DNA from: Planosporangium mesophilum
GTDB lineage: Bacteria > Actinomycetota > Actinomycetes > Mycobacteriales > Micromonosporaceae
DNA length: 64,000 nucleotides
Direction: 5' to 3'
Assembly: GCF_016863255.1 (NCBI RefSeq)
Contig: NZ_BOON01000024.1
Coordinates: forward strand, 1 to 64,000
The notes beneath the pieces were generated by a model, which was not told the DNA's origin, ran no database searches, and worked only from the letters and a program-made list of their open reading frames with translations. Within the stretch, counting starts at the first letter, position 1. Each line of letters opens with the position of its first letter. Made by a program: the position numbers and the translations under genes. This document shows, one piece after another, positions 8,375 to 18,385 of this stretch.

Positions 8375-9207
8375 CGATGAGCACCGGCGACGACGACCGC
8401 AGGCCCGTGGCCGAACAGCCGGGTGTCGAACAGCCGGGTGTCGAACAGCCGACCGCCGACGAGCCCGGCGGGGAGTACGAGGCGGACGCCGCCCGAGCGG
8501 ACCGGGCGCCCCGGCGCATCTCGGCCGCGAACGCCGTCATCGCCGTCCTGCTCGGGCTGCTCGGCTTCGCGGTGGTGGTCCAGCTACGCAGCAACGCCAC
8601 CGACCCCGGCCTGTCCGCGGCCCGGCCGGAGGACCTCGTCCGGATCCTGTCCGATCTGGACAGTCGCTCCGACCGGCTGCGTCAGGAGATCGCCTCGCTG
8701 GAGGCGAGCCAGCGCCAGCTCGCCTCGGGCGCCCAGGGTCGGGGCGCGGCCGTGGAGGAGGCCCGCCGCCGCGCGGACGAGCTGGGCATCCTCGCCGGTA
8801 CCCTGCCGGCCCAGGGCCGCGGGCTTCAGCTGAAGTTCGTGGCCGGGGGCGAGGCCATCGCGGCCGGTACGCTGCTCGATGCCGTGGAGGAGCTGCGCGG
8901 GGCCGGCGCGGAGGCGATGCAGATCGAAGGCTCGGGCGGCCGCCCGGTACGGATCGTGGCCTCGACCTACTTCACCGACGCCAAGGGTGGCGGCCTGATC
9001 GTGGACGGCACCCGCCTGACCGGCCCGTATACCGTGGTCGTCATCGGTGACCCGCAGACGATGCACACCGCGCTCAACATTCCCGGTGGGGTGGTCGACA
9101 GCGTCCATCAGCGCGGCGGTAACGTGATCGTTCAGGAATCGGACGCGGTGCGCGTCACCGCTCTGCACGAGGTGAGTGCCCCCAGGTTCGCGCGCCCGGT
9201 CTCCTGA
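8371..9207 (+). CDS. DUF881 family membrane protein (second copy)
   Basis: A 278-residue paralogue of the protein at 7089: variable acidic head with a short tandem repeat (GVEQP), one transmembrane helix (about residues 52-70), a coiled-coil stretch (SDRLRQEIASLEASQRQLAS) and the DUF881 fold with GAEAMQIEGSG and a STYFTDAKGGG segment. It completes the usual DUF881-Sbp-DUF881 trio. GTG 8371 overlaps the sbp stop; ATG 8377 is an alternative. gcvH begins 50 bp downstream with its own Shine-Dalgarno. Confidence 0.9.
   Translation: MTMSTGDDDRRPVAEQPGVEQPGVEQPTADEPGGEYEADAARADRAPRRISAANAVIAVLLGLLGFAVVVQLRSNATDPGLSAARPEDLVRILSDLDSRSDRLRQEIASLEASQRQLASGAQGRGAAVEEARRRADELGILAGTLPAQGRGLQLKFVAGGEAIAAGTLLDAVEELRGAGAEAMQIEGSGGRPVRIVASTYFTDAKGGGLIVDGTRLTGPYTVVVIGDPQTMHTALNIPGGVVDSVHQRGGNVIVQESDAVRVTALHEVSAPRFARPVS
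8412..8450 (+). repeat. 15-bp tandem repeat in DUF881 head
   Basis: The unit CGAACAGCCGGGTGT occurs twice perfectly plus a partial third copy, in frame, encoding repeated VEQPG. It lies in the disordered cytoplasmic head, so copy number is likely tolerated to vary. Confidence 0.75.
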
Positions 9208-9257
9208 TCCAAAGTCCGCACGCACCGGCAGCCGCCGGCTGGCCAAAGGAACGCGAC

Positions 9258-9635
9258 GTGATTCCTGACGACCTGCGATACACCGCCGAGCACGAGTGGG
9301 TGCAGCCAGAAGCGAGCAAGGTTCGCGTCGGTATCACCCACTACGCGCAGGACGCGCTCGGCGACATCGTCTACGTGCAACTGCCGGAGCCGGGTACCGA
9401 AGTGGCGGCCGGCGACTCGTTCGGTGAGGTCGAGTCGACCAAGAGCGTGTCCGAGATCTACGCTCCGATCGCCGGCAAGGTGGTCGCCCGCAACGACCAG
9501 CTCGGCGACGCCCCAGAGCTGATCAACTCGGATCCGTACGGGGAGGGTTGGCTGGTCGAGATCGAGCCGGCCGAGCCCGCACGCGTCGACGAACTGCTTG
9601 ACGCGGCGTCGTACCGTCGACTCACCGAACAGTGA
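9258..9635 (+). CDS. gcvH: glycine cleavage system H protein
   Basis: A 125-residue lipoyl carrier protein of the glycine cleavage system, shuttling the aminomethyl group between the P and T proteins. The fold is complete, and the lipoylated lysine is Lys62 in ESTKSVSEIYAP. GTG start at 9258 with AAAGGA 9 nt upstream. gcvP lies 3 kb downstream behind a glycine riboswitch, but gcvT is not in the window. GcvH in this position, next to garA, is conserved in actinobacteria. No riboswitch was seen before gcvH itself, so the two glycine cleavage genes here seem to be controlled separately. Confidence 0.95.
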   Translation: MIPDDLRYTAEHEWVQPEASKVRVGITHYAQDALGDIVYVQLPEPGTEVAAGDSFGEVESTKSVSEIYAPIAGKVVARNDQLGDAPELINSDPYGEGWLVEIEPAEPARVDELLDAASYRRLTEQ

Positions 9636-9845
9636 TCTTTGTCCTTCATGGTCGCGTATTCCGCGCGTCCAGTTGACCCCACATTTCGGCCGTGACTAGG
9701 CTCGCTCAGTCGACCGTGAATCCACGGTCGCGGGTGAGGCATACGTCGTATGGCCGGGGGACAGCGCCGCATTCCGCTACGGGCAGCGCTTCAGCCGCGT
9801 CCCGTCGCATCCGACGCCCGACTGCTATTCCGTGAGGTGGTCTCA

Positions 9846-10286
9846 ATGACGCGCCCAGACGACGAGTTCCCCCCGCTCGACGTCACGTCCACGCTCAATC
9901 TCGGCAGCCTTGACGAGACGATGGACGGTCCTGACGCCGACGTGGCACCGACCCGGATGTCGGGTTCACTCCCTCCCGGGATGGCGCTGCTGGCGGTGCG
10001 ACGCGGCCCGAACGCGGGCGCACGCTTCCTGCTGGACCATGACGTGACGACGAGTGGTCGCCACCCCGACAGCGACATCTTCCTCGACGACGTGACGGTG
10101 TCTCGTCGCCACGCCGAGTTCCACCGCGAGAGCGGTACGTTCACCGTTCGCGATGTCGGCAGCCTCAACGGGACCTATGTCAACCGTGAGCGGGTTGAGT
10201 CGGCTACCCTCAGCAATGGTGACGAGGTCCAGATCGGCAAGTTCCGCTTGGTCTTCATCGCTGGTCCGCGCACCGAGGATCAGTAG
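9846..10286 (+). CDS. garA: FHA-domain regulator GarA/OdhI-like
   Basis: A 146-residue forkhead-associated protein. The FHA domain spans about residues 47-135 with the phosphothreonine-binding residues visible: GR (71-72), SRRH (86-89) and N-G-T (108-110). The short N-terminal tail carries VTSTLN (13-18), corresponding to the ETTS-type site phosphorylated by PknB/PknG in GarA/OdhI; the exact motif differs. Characterised homologues inhibit 2-oxoglutarate dehydrogenase and NAD-glutamate dehydrogenase and activate glutamate synthase. ATG 9846 is chosen for its AGGTGG; a longer frame to 9750 has no ribosome site. Its place between gcvH and ftsR is conserved. Confidence 0.88.
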   Translation: MTRPDDEFPPLDVTSTLNLGSLDETMDGPDADVAPTRMSGSLPPGMALLAVRRGPNAGARFLLDHDVTTSGRHPDSDIFLDDVTVSRRHAEFHRESGTFTVRDVGSLNGTYVNRERVESATLSNGDEVQIGKFRLVFIAGPRTEDQ

Positions 10287-10309
10287 GCGACAGCGGGTCT
10301 TGCGACCAC

Positions 10310-10346
10310 GGGCACCCGTTGGCGCCGTAGGCCCCGTCGGGTGCCC
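10310..10346 (+). terminator. hairpin between garA and ftsR
   Basis: GGGCACCCG (10310-10318) pairs perfectly with CGGGTGCCC (10338-10346). It lies after the garA stop and 27 nt before the ftsR start, consistent with a terminator or attenuator. No T-tract. Confidence 0.45.
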
Positions 10347-10373
10347 GACCTGCGCGACGGGTGGGGAGGCTGA

Positions 10374-11168
10374 GTGAGCGGGGCGTCGGCGGCCGCGGCG
10401 GAGACCGCACGTCAACGGGGTCTGATGAGCATCGGTGAGGTTCTCGCCCACCTGCGTGTCGACTTTCCCGACACCACCATCTCCAAGCTGCGCTTCCTAG
10501 AGAGCGAGGGCCTCGTCCAGCCGAGCCGCACGGCGGCCGGCTACCGCAAGTACAGCGGGGAGGACGTGGCCCGGCTGCGGTACATCCTGACCCTCCAGCG
10601 TGATCATTATCTCCCGCTGCGGGTGATCCGGGACGAGCTGGCCGCGCTCGACTCCGGCGGAGCCGGCGGCGCCGGTGACATCGCCGCCGCCGAGGCGCCG
10701 ATCGCGAGCGTGGACCGGGCCGACACCGGCCGGCTGCGGCCGGCGCTGGTGGCGGTCGGAACGGCCCAGCAGCCCGAACCGTTGCCCGACCCGGCCGACG
10801 TGGTCGTGCACCGCGATGACCTGCTCACCCGGTCCGGCCTGACGGACGCGACGCTCACGGCCCTGGAGCAGTACGGGCTGATCGGCCAGCGGCCGGGCGG
10901 CGGCTACGACGCGGACGCTTTGGAGGTCGCCACCGCGGCGGCCCGGCTGGCCGAGTACGGGATCGAGGCGCGGCACCTGCGCGCGTACCGGGCGGCGGCG
11001 GACCGTGAGATCGGGCTGTTCACGCAGCTGGTGGCGCCGCTGGCGAAGCAGAGCGGGCCGGCGGCCCGGACCCGGGCCGCCGAGACGGTCCGGGAGCTGA
11101 CCGCCTGCACCGAACGGCTGCGCGCGGCCCTCGTCCGTGGGGGTCTCCGGCAGGTACTGGGCCGGTAG
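10374..11168 (+). CDS. ftsR: MerR family regulator FtsR-like
   Basis: A 264-residue MerR-type DNA-binding protein. The N-terminal winged helix (about residues 18-85: MSIGEVLAHLRVDFPD, SKLRFLESEGLV, RKYSGEDVARL) is followed by a long linker and a C-terminal second helix-turn-helix-like part (LLTRSGLTDATLTALEQYGL). Its location after garA matches FtsR, which in Corynebacterium activates ftsZ expression; the cell-division role here is by homology and context. GTG 10374 follows GGGGAGG by 6 nt. The Ala/Gly-rich linker at about residues 95-110 is typical of this group. Confidence 0.85.
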   Translation: MSGASAAAAETARQRGLMSIGEVLAHLRVDFPDTTISKLRFLESEGLVQPSRTAAGYRKYSGEDVARLRYILTLQRDHYLPLRVIRDELAALDSGGAGGAGDIAAAEAPIASVDRADTGRLRPALVAVGTAQQPEPLPDPADVVVHRDDLLTRSGLTDATLTALEQYGLIGQRPGGGYDADALEVATAAARLAEYGIEARHLRAYRAAADREIGLFTQLVAPLAKQSGPAARTRAAETVRELTACTERLRAALVRGGLRQVLGR

Positions 11169-11282
11169 GCGAGAACGGACAATGTGTAAGGCACAGCATG
11201 GTATCGGTCGGTAGGCGTGGCCCGCTGGTCCGATGCGCCGTGTACCGTGCAGGGAGAGGGACGAAGCGACACGGAGGCGGCG

Positions 11283-11747
11283 GTGCGTGAGCTCAGCGTG
11301 GTCGGTGTTCGGGTGGAGCTGCCCACCAATCAGCCGATCGTGCTGCTCAAAGAGGTGGAAGGTGACCGCTACCTGCCGATCTGGATCGGTGCGGTAGAGG
11401 CGACGGCCATCGCCTACGAGCAGCAGGGTGTCAAGCCCGCGCGGCCTCTCACCCACGACCTGCTCCGGGACGTGCTGTCGGCGTTGAAGGCGCCGCTGCA
11501 CGCCGTGGAGATCGTCGAGATGCGGGACAACATCTTCTACGCCGAACTGGTGATCGGCGAGGGGGTGCGCGTCTCGGCCCGACCCAGTGACTCGATCGCG
11601 CTGGCGCTCCGGGTCGGTGCCCCGATCCGCTGCGCCGACCAGGTGCTCACCGAGGCGGCCATCGTCATTCCGGACGAGCAGGAAGACGAGGTCGAGAAGT
11701 TCCGGGAGTTTCTGGAGCAGGTCAGCCCGGAGGACTTCGCCGGCTGA
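11283..11747 (+). CDS. bifunctional nuclease family protein (DUF151/BFN)
   Basis: A 154-residue protein of the DUF151 family, characterised members of which (plant and mycobacterial) show DNase/RNase activity. The family core is complete: LPIWIGAVEATAIAYEQQG, RPLTHDLLRDVL, and the SDSIALALR motif followed by an acidic C-terminal tail (DEQEDEVEKFREFLEQV). GTG 11283 is preceded by ACGGAGG. In actinobacteria this gene regularly separates the two MerR genes, as here. Catalysis is assumed from the family only. Confidence 0.88.
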   Translation: MRELSVVGVRVELPTNQPIVLLKEVEGDRYLPIWIGAVEATAIAYEQQGVKPARPLTHDLLRDVLSALKAPLHAVEIVEMRDNIFYAELVIGEGVRVSARPSDSIALALRVGAPIRCADQVLTEAAIVIPDEQEDEVEKFREFLEQVSPEDFAG

Positions 11748-11879
11748 CGCGGCCGCCGCGCCGCCACCTCGACGCGCCACCGCCCTCTGACAGTTTGGTT
11801 ACGGCGTGTCGCGGAAAACCTCCCCGAACAGCGCTGATATGCGCTATAGGGTGACGGTATCGACGCTGGAGGTGGTCGT

Positions 11880-12443
11880 ATGAGTCAGCCGCCCGACCCG
11901 GGTAACGGGGGCGCCGAGGATGCCGTGGGATACCGCGGAGTGACGGCTTGTTCCGCCGCCGGCATCAGCTACCGTCAGCTCGACTACTGGGCCCGCACCG
12001 GGTTGGTCGTCCCCAGCGTGCGGGACGCCTCCGGCTCCGGCACGCAGCGGCTGTACTCGTTCCGCGACATCGTCGTGCTCAAGGTGGTCAAGCGCCTCCT
12101 CGACGCCGGTGTCTCGCTCCAGAACATCCGCAAGGCGATCGACACGCTCCGGTCCCGGGGCGTCGACGACCTCGCGGTCATCACGCTCATCTCCGACGGC
12201 ACGACCGTGTACGAGTGCCGTTCGCCGGAAGAGGTGGTGGATCTTCTCCAGGGGGGCCAGGGCGTCTTCGGCATCGCCATCGCCGGCGCCTTCAAGGAGA
12301 TCCAGGGCACCCTGTCGCACCTGCCGGCGGAGCCGGCCATCGGGGCCGACGAGGCCGACGAGCACGCGGAGTTCGGCGGGGCCGGAGAGGGGCTGGCCGG
12401 CGACGAGTTGGCCGCCCGCCGTGCCCGCCGCCGTGCGGGCTGA
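11880..12443 (+). CDS. MerR family regulator (Rv1828-like)
   Basis: A 187-residue MerR-type regulator resembling mycobacterial Rv1828. The winged helix covers about residues 18-88 (YRGVTACSAAGISYRQLDYWARTGLV, then QRLYSFRDIVVLKVVKRLL), followed by a helical effector-like region with VYECRSPEEVVDLLQGGQGVF and an acidic plus Arg-rich tail. ATG 11880 follows GGAGGTGG with good spacing. It is the last gene of the conserved block and stands directly upstream of the gcvP riboswitch. Targets are unknown. Confidence 0.88.
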   Translation: MSQPPDPGNGGAEDAVGYRGVTACSAAGISYRQLDYWARTGLVVPSVRDASGSGTQRLYSFRDIVVLKVVKRLLDAGVSLQNIRKAIDTLRSRGVDDLAVITLISDGTTVYECRSPEEVVDLLQGGQGVFGIAIAGAFKEIQGTLSHLPAEPAIGADEADEHAEFGGAGEGLAGDELAARRARRRAG

Positions 12444-12548
12444 CTCCCGCCCGCCGTGCGGGCTGACTTCGGGCAACGTGCGGGCCGGCGGTCCGGGGAT
12501 CTCCAGGGTCGAGATCCGCTGGTAGCGTTGTAGCCGCTGGCACGTTTA

Positions 12549-12635
12549 CGCGCGAGAGACCGTCCCTGATTGCGGACGGCGCCGAAGGGGCAAATCCTCC
12601 CCGGAACCTCTCAGGCAAAAGGACCGCGTAGGCAG
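12549..12635 (+). ncRNA. glycine riboswitch aptamer
   Basis: The leader of gcvP contains the conserved glycine-aptamer blocks in order: CGCGAGAGAC (12551-12560), GCCGAAGGGGCAA (12581-12593) and CTCTCAGGCAAAAGGACCG (12609-12625). Only one full aptamer is visible; the 3' side forms a short extra helix rather than a second aptamer, as in singlet riboswitches. It should bind glycine and switch on gcvP. Boundaries are approximate. Confidence 0.92.
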
Positions 12636-12638
12636 GCA

Positions 12639-12716
12639 CCTCTGGAGCGACCGGGCACGTCCGGGCCATGACAGAGGGGGAGGGCGCGATATCTACCAAT
12701 CCGCGACCTCCCGGAG
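12639..12716 (+). promoter_or_regulatory. riboswitch expression platform and gcvP ribosome binding site
   Basis: CCTCTG (12639-12644) pairs with CAGAGG (12672-12677). Directly after it GGGAGGGCGCG (12678-12688) pairs with CGCGACCTCCC (12702-12712) with one mismatch, and the Shine-Dalgarno GGAG (12713-12716) starts at the next base, 6 nt before the gcvP ATG. The helices would stack end to end. The purine-rich arm could instead compete for the ribosome site region. Translational control is inferred. Confidence 0.6.
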
Positions 12717-12722
12717 CGTACG

Positions 12723-15557
<2,835 letters not shown>

Positions 15558-15574
15558 GCCCCTGAAAATAACGA

Positions 15575-15619
15575 GGATCTTGGAATGAACGGCCGCCGGG
15601 CCGGCTCATTCCAAGATCC
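15575..15619. terminator. bidirectional hairpin between gcvP and DUF5999 gene
   Basis: GGATCTTGGAATGA (15575-15588) pairs perfectly with TCATTCCAAGATCC (15606-15619), with an inner CGGCC/GGCCG stem. It sits between two converging genes. Its outer arms match those of the hairpin after dctA (3713-3762). Confidence 0.7.
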
Positions 15620-15643
15620 GAGTGACGGGTGACCGTGTGGGGG

Positions 15644-15856
15644 TCAGGCGGCCTCAGCCATCATCGTGTGCGGGGCGGGGCCGCGGTGCGGCGCGACCGG
15701 TCTGCCGTCGGGCAGCAGTTCACCGGTGTCCTCGAACACGATGACGCCGTTGCAGAGGAGGTTCCACCCCTGCTCGGGATGGGACGCCACGATCCGGGCG
15801 GCGTCGTGGTCGACCGCCTCGGCATTGGGGCAGGAAGGCTGGTGCTCGCAATACAT
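15644..15856 (-). CDS. DUF5999 family small protein
   Basis: A 70-residue protein matching the actinomycete DUF5999 family: it opens MYCEHQPSCPNAE with two cysteines spaced C-x5-C, then HPEQGWNLLCNG and VIFEDTGELLPDGR-like core (here VIVFEDTGELLPDGR), then a Pro/His-rich end. Function is unknown; conserved Cys suggest a small metal-binding or structural role. ATG 15856 is preceded by GGAG. The same reading frame stays open far upstream, but only this portion is conserved. It is convergent with gcvP and divergent from pabB; the upstream 170 bp is visibly less GC-rich, as expected for a promoter region. Confidence 0.82.
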   Translation of the reverse strand: MYCEHQPSCPNAEAVDHDAARIVASHPEQGWNLLCNGVIVFEDTGELLPDGRPVAPHRGPAPHTMMAEAA

Positions 15857-16039
15857 CGGGGTCTCCGACTTCCGCGCTCTCGATGGCTTGTGTGGTACCT
15901 CACATTGAACAGTCACGCACATTACCAACCACAAGGACGCAGTTTCGAGCACGTGTCGCCTTCTACACGGAATTCTCCGCCGTTCGGACGATGGGTAACG
16001 ACCCGGTTGGCCGATCAGCTTTTGGTTACGGTGCGTGAC

Positions 16040-17206
16040 ATGGTGCCTGAGAGGGTGACGCCCGGTGCAGGGGTGTGCCACGAGGTGGCGCGCCTCGAAT
16101 GGCGGCTCGACGACGGCGGCGACCCGGCCGAGCTGGTCGCCGACTTCCTCAACGCCCACGGCCTGGGCGAGGCCGGCCCCGCTGGTCTCGTGGGCGAGTA
16201 CCGCGCCGCGCTGTACCTGTCGGCCGCCGCCTGCGCGCGCATGGTCGACCACGCCGGGGCGCCGAGTCCCGCGCCGGTCGTCCCCGACGTCGTCGTCGTG
16301 GTCGAGGCGCCGGGCGCGGGGCCGCCGGCTCCGCCCGGGCCTCGGCGGCCCGGGCCGTGGCGGCTCGACGAATGGGAACCGAGCTGGAGTCCGCAGGCGC
16401 ACGCCCGCGCCGTCGAGGAGGTCCGGCGGGCGATCGCGCGCGGTGACGTGTACCAGGTCAACGTCGTGGGACACCAGAGCGCGGCGTACTCCGGTGATCC
16501 GCTCCCGGCGCTGCACCGCGTCGCCGCGCTGCCCGGCGCCCGCTACGGCGGGGTACTGACCGGCGACGGGTGGGCGCTCGCCTGCGCCTCACCGGAGACC
16601 CTGTTCACCGTCGCGGACGGGCGGATCGTGACGGGGCCGATCAAAGGCACCCGGCCGGCGACCGAGGCCGGCCGGCGCGAGCTGCTGACCTCCACCAAGG
16701 AGCGCGCCGAGCACGTGATGATCGTGGACCTGGAGCGGAACGACCTGGCGCGGATCGCCGTCACCGGCTCGGTGCGGGTGGACGAGCTGTACGCGATCCG
16801 CCGCTGGTGCGGCCTGTGGCAGGCGGAGTCGCTGGTGTCGGCCGACCTCGCCGACGGGGTGGGGCTGGCCGACGTACTGCGGGCGATGTGCCCCGGCGGC
16901 TCGGTCACCGGTGCGCCCAAGCTCGCGGCGCTCGACGTGATCGCCGGGCTCGAACCGGTGGGCCGCGGGCCGAGTATGGGCGCGTACGGCTGGGTCACCC
17001 GTGGGCGGATCGACCTCGGCCTGACCATCCGTACCGTCGCCGTGGACGCCGAGCGGGTGCATGTGTGGGCCGGCGGCGGCATCACGTGGGGAAGCGACCC
17101 GCAAGCCGAGGTGGCCGAGGCGGCCGCGAAGGCGATGCCGCTGCGGGAGGCGCTCGCCGGCCCGCCTTTCGAGTACGGCGGGCCCGGCCAGGTCCAGGGG
17201 CGTTGA
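16040..17206 (+). CDS. pabB: aminodeoxychorismate synthase component I / chorismate-binding enzyme
   Basis: A roughly 388-residue chorismate-binding enzyme. The catalytic half carries the family motifs: PIKGTRPA, the HVMIVDLERNDLARI segment, GGSVTGAPKLAAL and GAYGW, plus the final AGGGITWGSDPQ. This is the pattern of PabB, which aminates chorismate towards 4-aminobenzoate and folate; anthranilate synthase (TrpE) is less likely from PIKGT and the short N-terminal part. The glutaminase partner (pabA) and lyase (pabC) are not adjacent. ATG 16040 is chosen; GTG 16031 is possible. There is no Shine-Dalgarno, and TACGGT at 16027-16032 would place a transcript start at or near the ATG, suggesting leaderless translation. 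Confidence 0.85.
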   Translation: MVPERVTPGAGVCHEVARLEWRLDDGGDPAELVADFLNAHGLGEAGPAGLVGEYRAALYLSAAACARMVDHAGAPSPAPVVPDVVVVVEAPGAGPPAPPGPRRPGPWRLDEWEPSWSPQAHARAVEEVRRAIARGDVYQVNVVGHQSAAYSGDPLPALHRVAALPGARYGGVLTGDGWALACASPETLFTVADGRIVTGPIKGTRPATEAGRRELLTSTKERAEHVMIVDLERNDLARIAVTGSVRVDELYAIRRWCGLWQAESLVSADLADGVGLADVLRAMCPGGSVTGAPKLAALDVIAGLEPVGRGPSMGAYGWVTRGRIDLGLTIRTVAVDAERVHVWAGGGITWGSDPQAEVAEAAAKAMPLREALAGPPFEYGGPGQVQGR

Positions 17207-17220
17207 CGGATCGGCCGTCG

Positions 17221-18129
17221 TCACCACCGGGCGTCGTGGCAGCAGCCCGGACTGTCGGCCGGTTCGAGTTGGAGCGTGGCGTGCTCGACGCCCCGGCCGG
17301 ACAGGATGCCGCGGGCGGCGGTCAGGACCGCCGGGGTCTTCGCATCCTCGGACACCGTGAGGTGGGCGGTGGCCGCCTCCATGCCGGAGGTGAGCGTCCA
17401 CACGTGCAGGTCGTGGACCTCGAGGACGCCCGGCAGCGCGCCGAGCGCCGCCGCCACCTCGGCGACGTCCATGCCGGGCGGTGCGGCCTCCAGGAGGACC
17501 CGCAGCGCGGCCCGACCGAGGCCGATCGCGCGCGGCACGATGAGGACGGCGACCCCGATCGCCACCACGGGGTCGGCGGTACGCCATCCGGTCAGCCAGA
17601 TCACCACGCCCGCGACCAGCGCGCCCAGGGCGGCGATGCCGTCGGCGAGCACCTCCGTCGAGGCGCCCCGCAGCGACAGTGCCTCGGCGGCGCCGCGGTG
17701 CAGCAGCGCGTACGCGACGCCGTTGACGACCAGGGCGCCCAGGGCGGTCACGGTCAGCGGTACGGGTGCCACGTCGACCGGGTGGCGCAGGCGCCCGACG
17801 GCCTCCACCAGGACCCAGATCGCGACCCCCGCCAGCAGCGCGGCGTTGACCAGGGTGGCGACGACCTCGATGCGGTACAGCCCGAACGTGCGGTGGGCCG
17901 ACCGACTGGGCCGGGTGGCGGCGGTGACCGCGGCGAGCGTCATCGCGAGCCCGAACACGTCGACGGCGACGTGACCGGCGTCGGAGAGCAGGGCCAGGGA
18001 GCCGGTGGTCAGCCCCACCGCGACCTCGACCAGGGCGAGCGCGGCGAGCAGCCCGATGGTGATCAGGAGGCGACCGCGGTGACGGGCGCTGGCGGGCGCG
18101 ACCACACCGTGCTGGTGCCCGTGGCTCAT
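17221..18129 (-). CDS. cation diffusion facilitator (CzcD/ZitB-like) metal exporter
   Basis: A 302-residue CDF transporter predicted to export Zn2+ (or Co2+/Cd2+) in exchange for protons. It begins with a His-rich patch (MSHGHQHG), has six hydrophobic helices, the metal site motif SDAGHVAVDVFG (SDAxHVxxD) in helix II and ADGIAALGALVAG in helix V, and the cytoplasmic C-terminal domain with HDLHVWTLTSG and a terminal CCHD. Start ATG 18129 has a near-perfect GGGGAGG ribosome site; an upstream frame extension is not used. A dyad at 18147-18166 just upstream looks like a metalloregulator site. It is convergent with pabB with 14 bp between stops. Confidence 0.92.
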   Translation of the reverse strand: MSHGHQHGVVAPASARHRGRLLITIGLLAALALVEVAVGLTTGSLALLSDAGHVAVDVFGLAMTLAAVTAATRPSRSAHRTFGLYRIEVVATLVNAALLAGVAIWVLVEAVGRLRHPVDVAPVPLTVTALGALVVNGVAYALLHRGAAEALSLRGASTEVLADGIAALGALVAGVVIWLTGWRTADPVVAIGVAVLIVPRAIGLGRAALRVLLEAAPPGMDVAEVAAALGALPGVLEVHDLHVWTLTSGMEAATAHLTVSEDAKTPAVLTAARGILSGRGVEHATLQLEPADSPGCCHDARW

Positions 18130-18146
18130 GCCGCCTCCCCATCCAC

Positions 18147-18166
18147 TTATGCGAATAATGGCATTA
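18147..18166 (-). promoter_or_regulatory. candidate ArsR/SmtB-type metal operator
   Basis: An AT-rich imperfect dyad, TTATGC and GCATTA flanking GAATAATG, begins 17 bp upstream of the exporter ATG. ATGC-N8-GCAT symmetry with AT-rich core resembles operators of ArsR-family metal sensors in actinobacteria. The regulator gene is not adjacent, so the assignment is inference. Confidence 0.4.
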
Positions 18167-18385
18167 GATCCTTGAATCCTACCGCCCACTCCCGCCCAGT
18201 TCGCGGCCTGTGAACGACAGGTTGCCAAGGTCGGCGGGCGGCTGGCGGGATAGCCATGCGTCGAGCCTACGGGCTCAGGGTGGGTCGATCCGCCGGTCGC
18301 CGTCTCTTACCGGTGTTCAGCGAAATCGTCACCTATTCCCGACGGTCTCGTTACGGTGGTGTACCGAGGTAGGGATCGCATTCAC

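Noticed and set aside
12483-12540. Second (tandem) glycine aptamer or terminator before the riboswitch
   Set aside because: The conserved aptamer blocks occur only once; nothing upstream matches them.
15857-16516. N-terminal extension of the DUF5999 frame
   Set aside because: Covers the promoter and the start of pabB; the family begins at the MYCEHQ segment with its own ribosome site.
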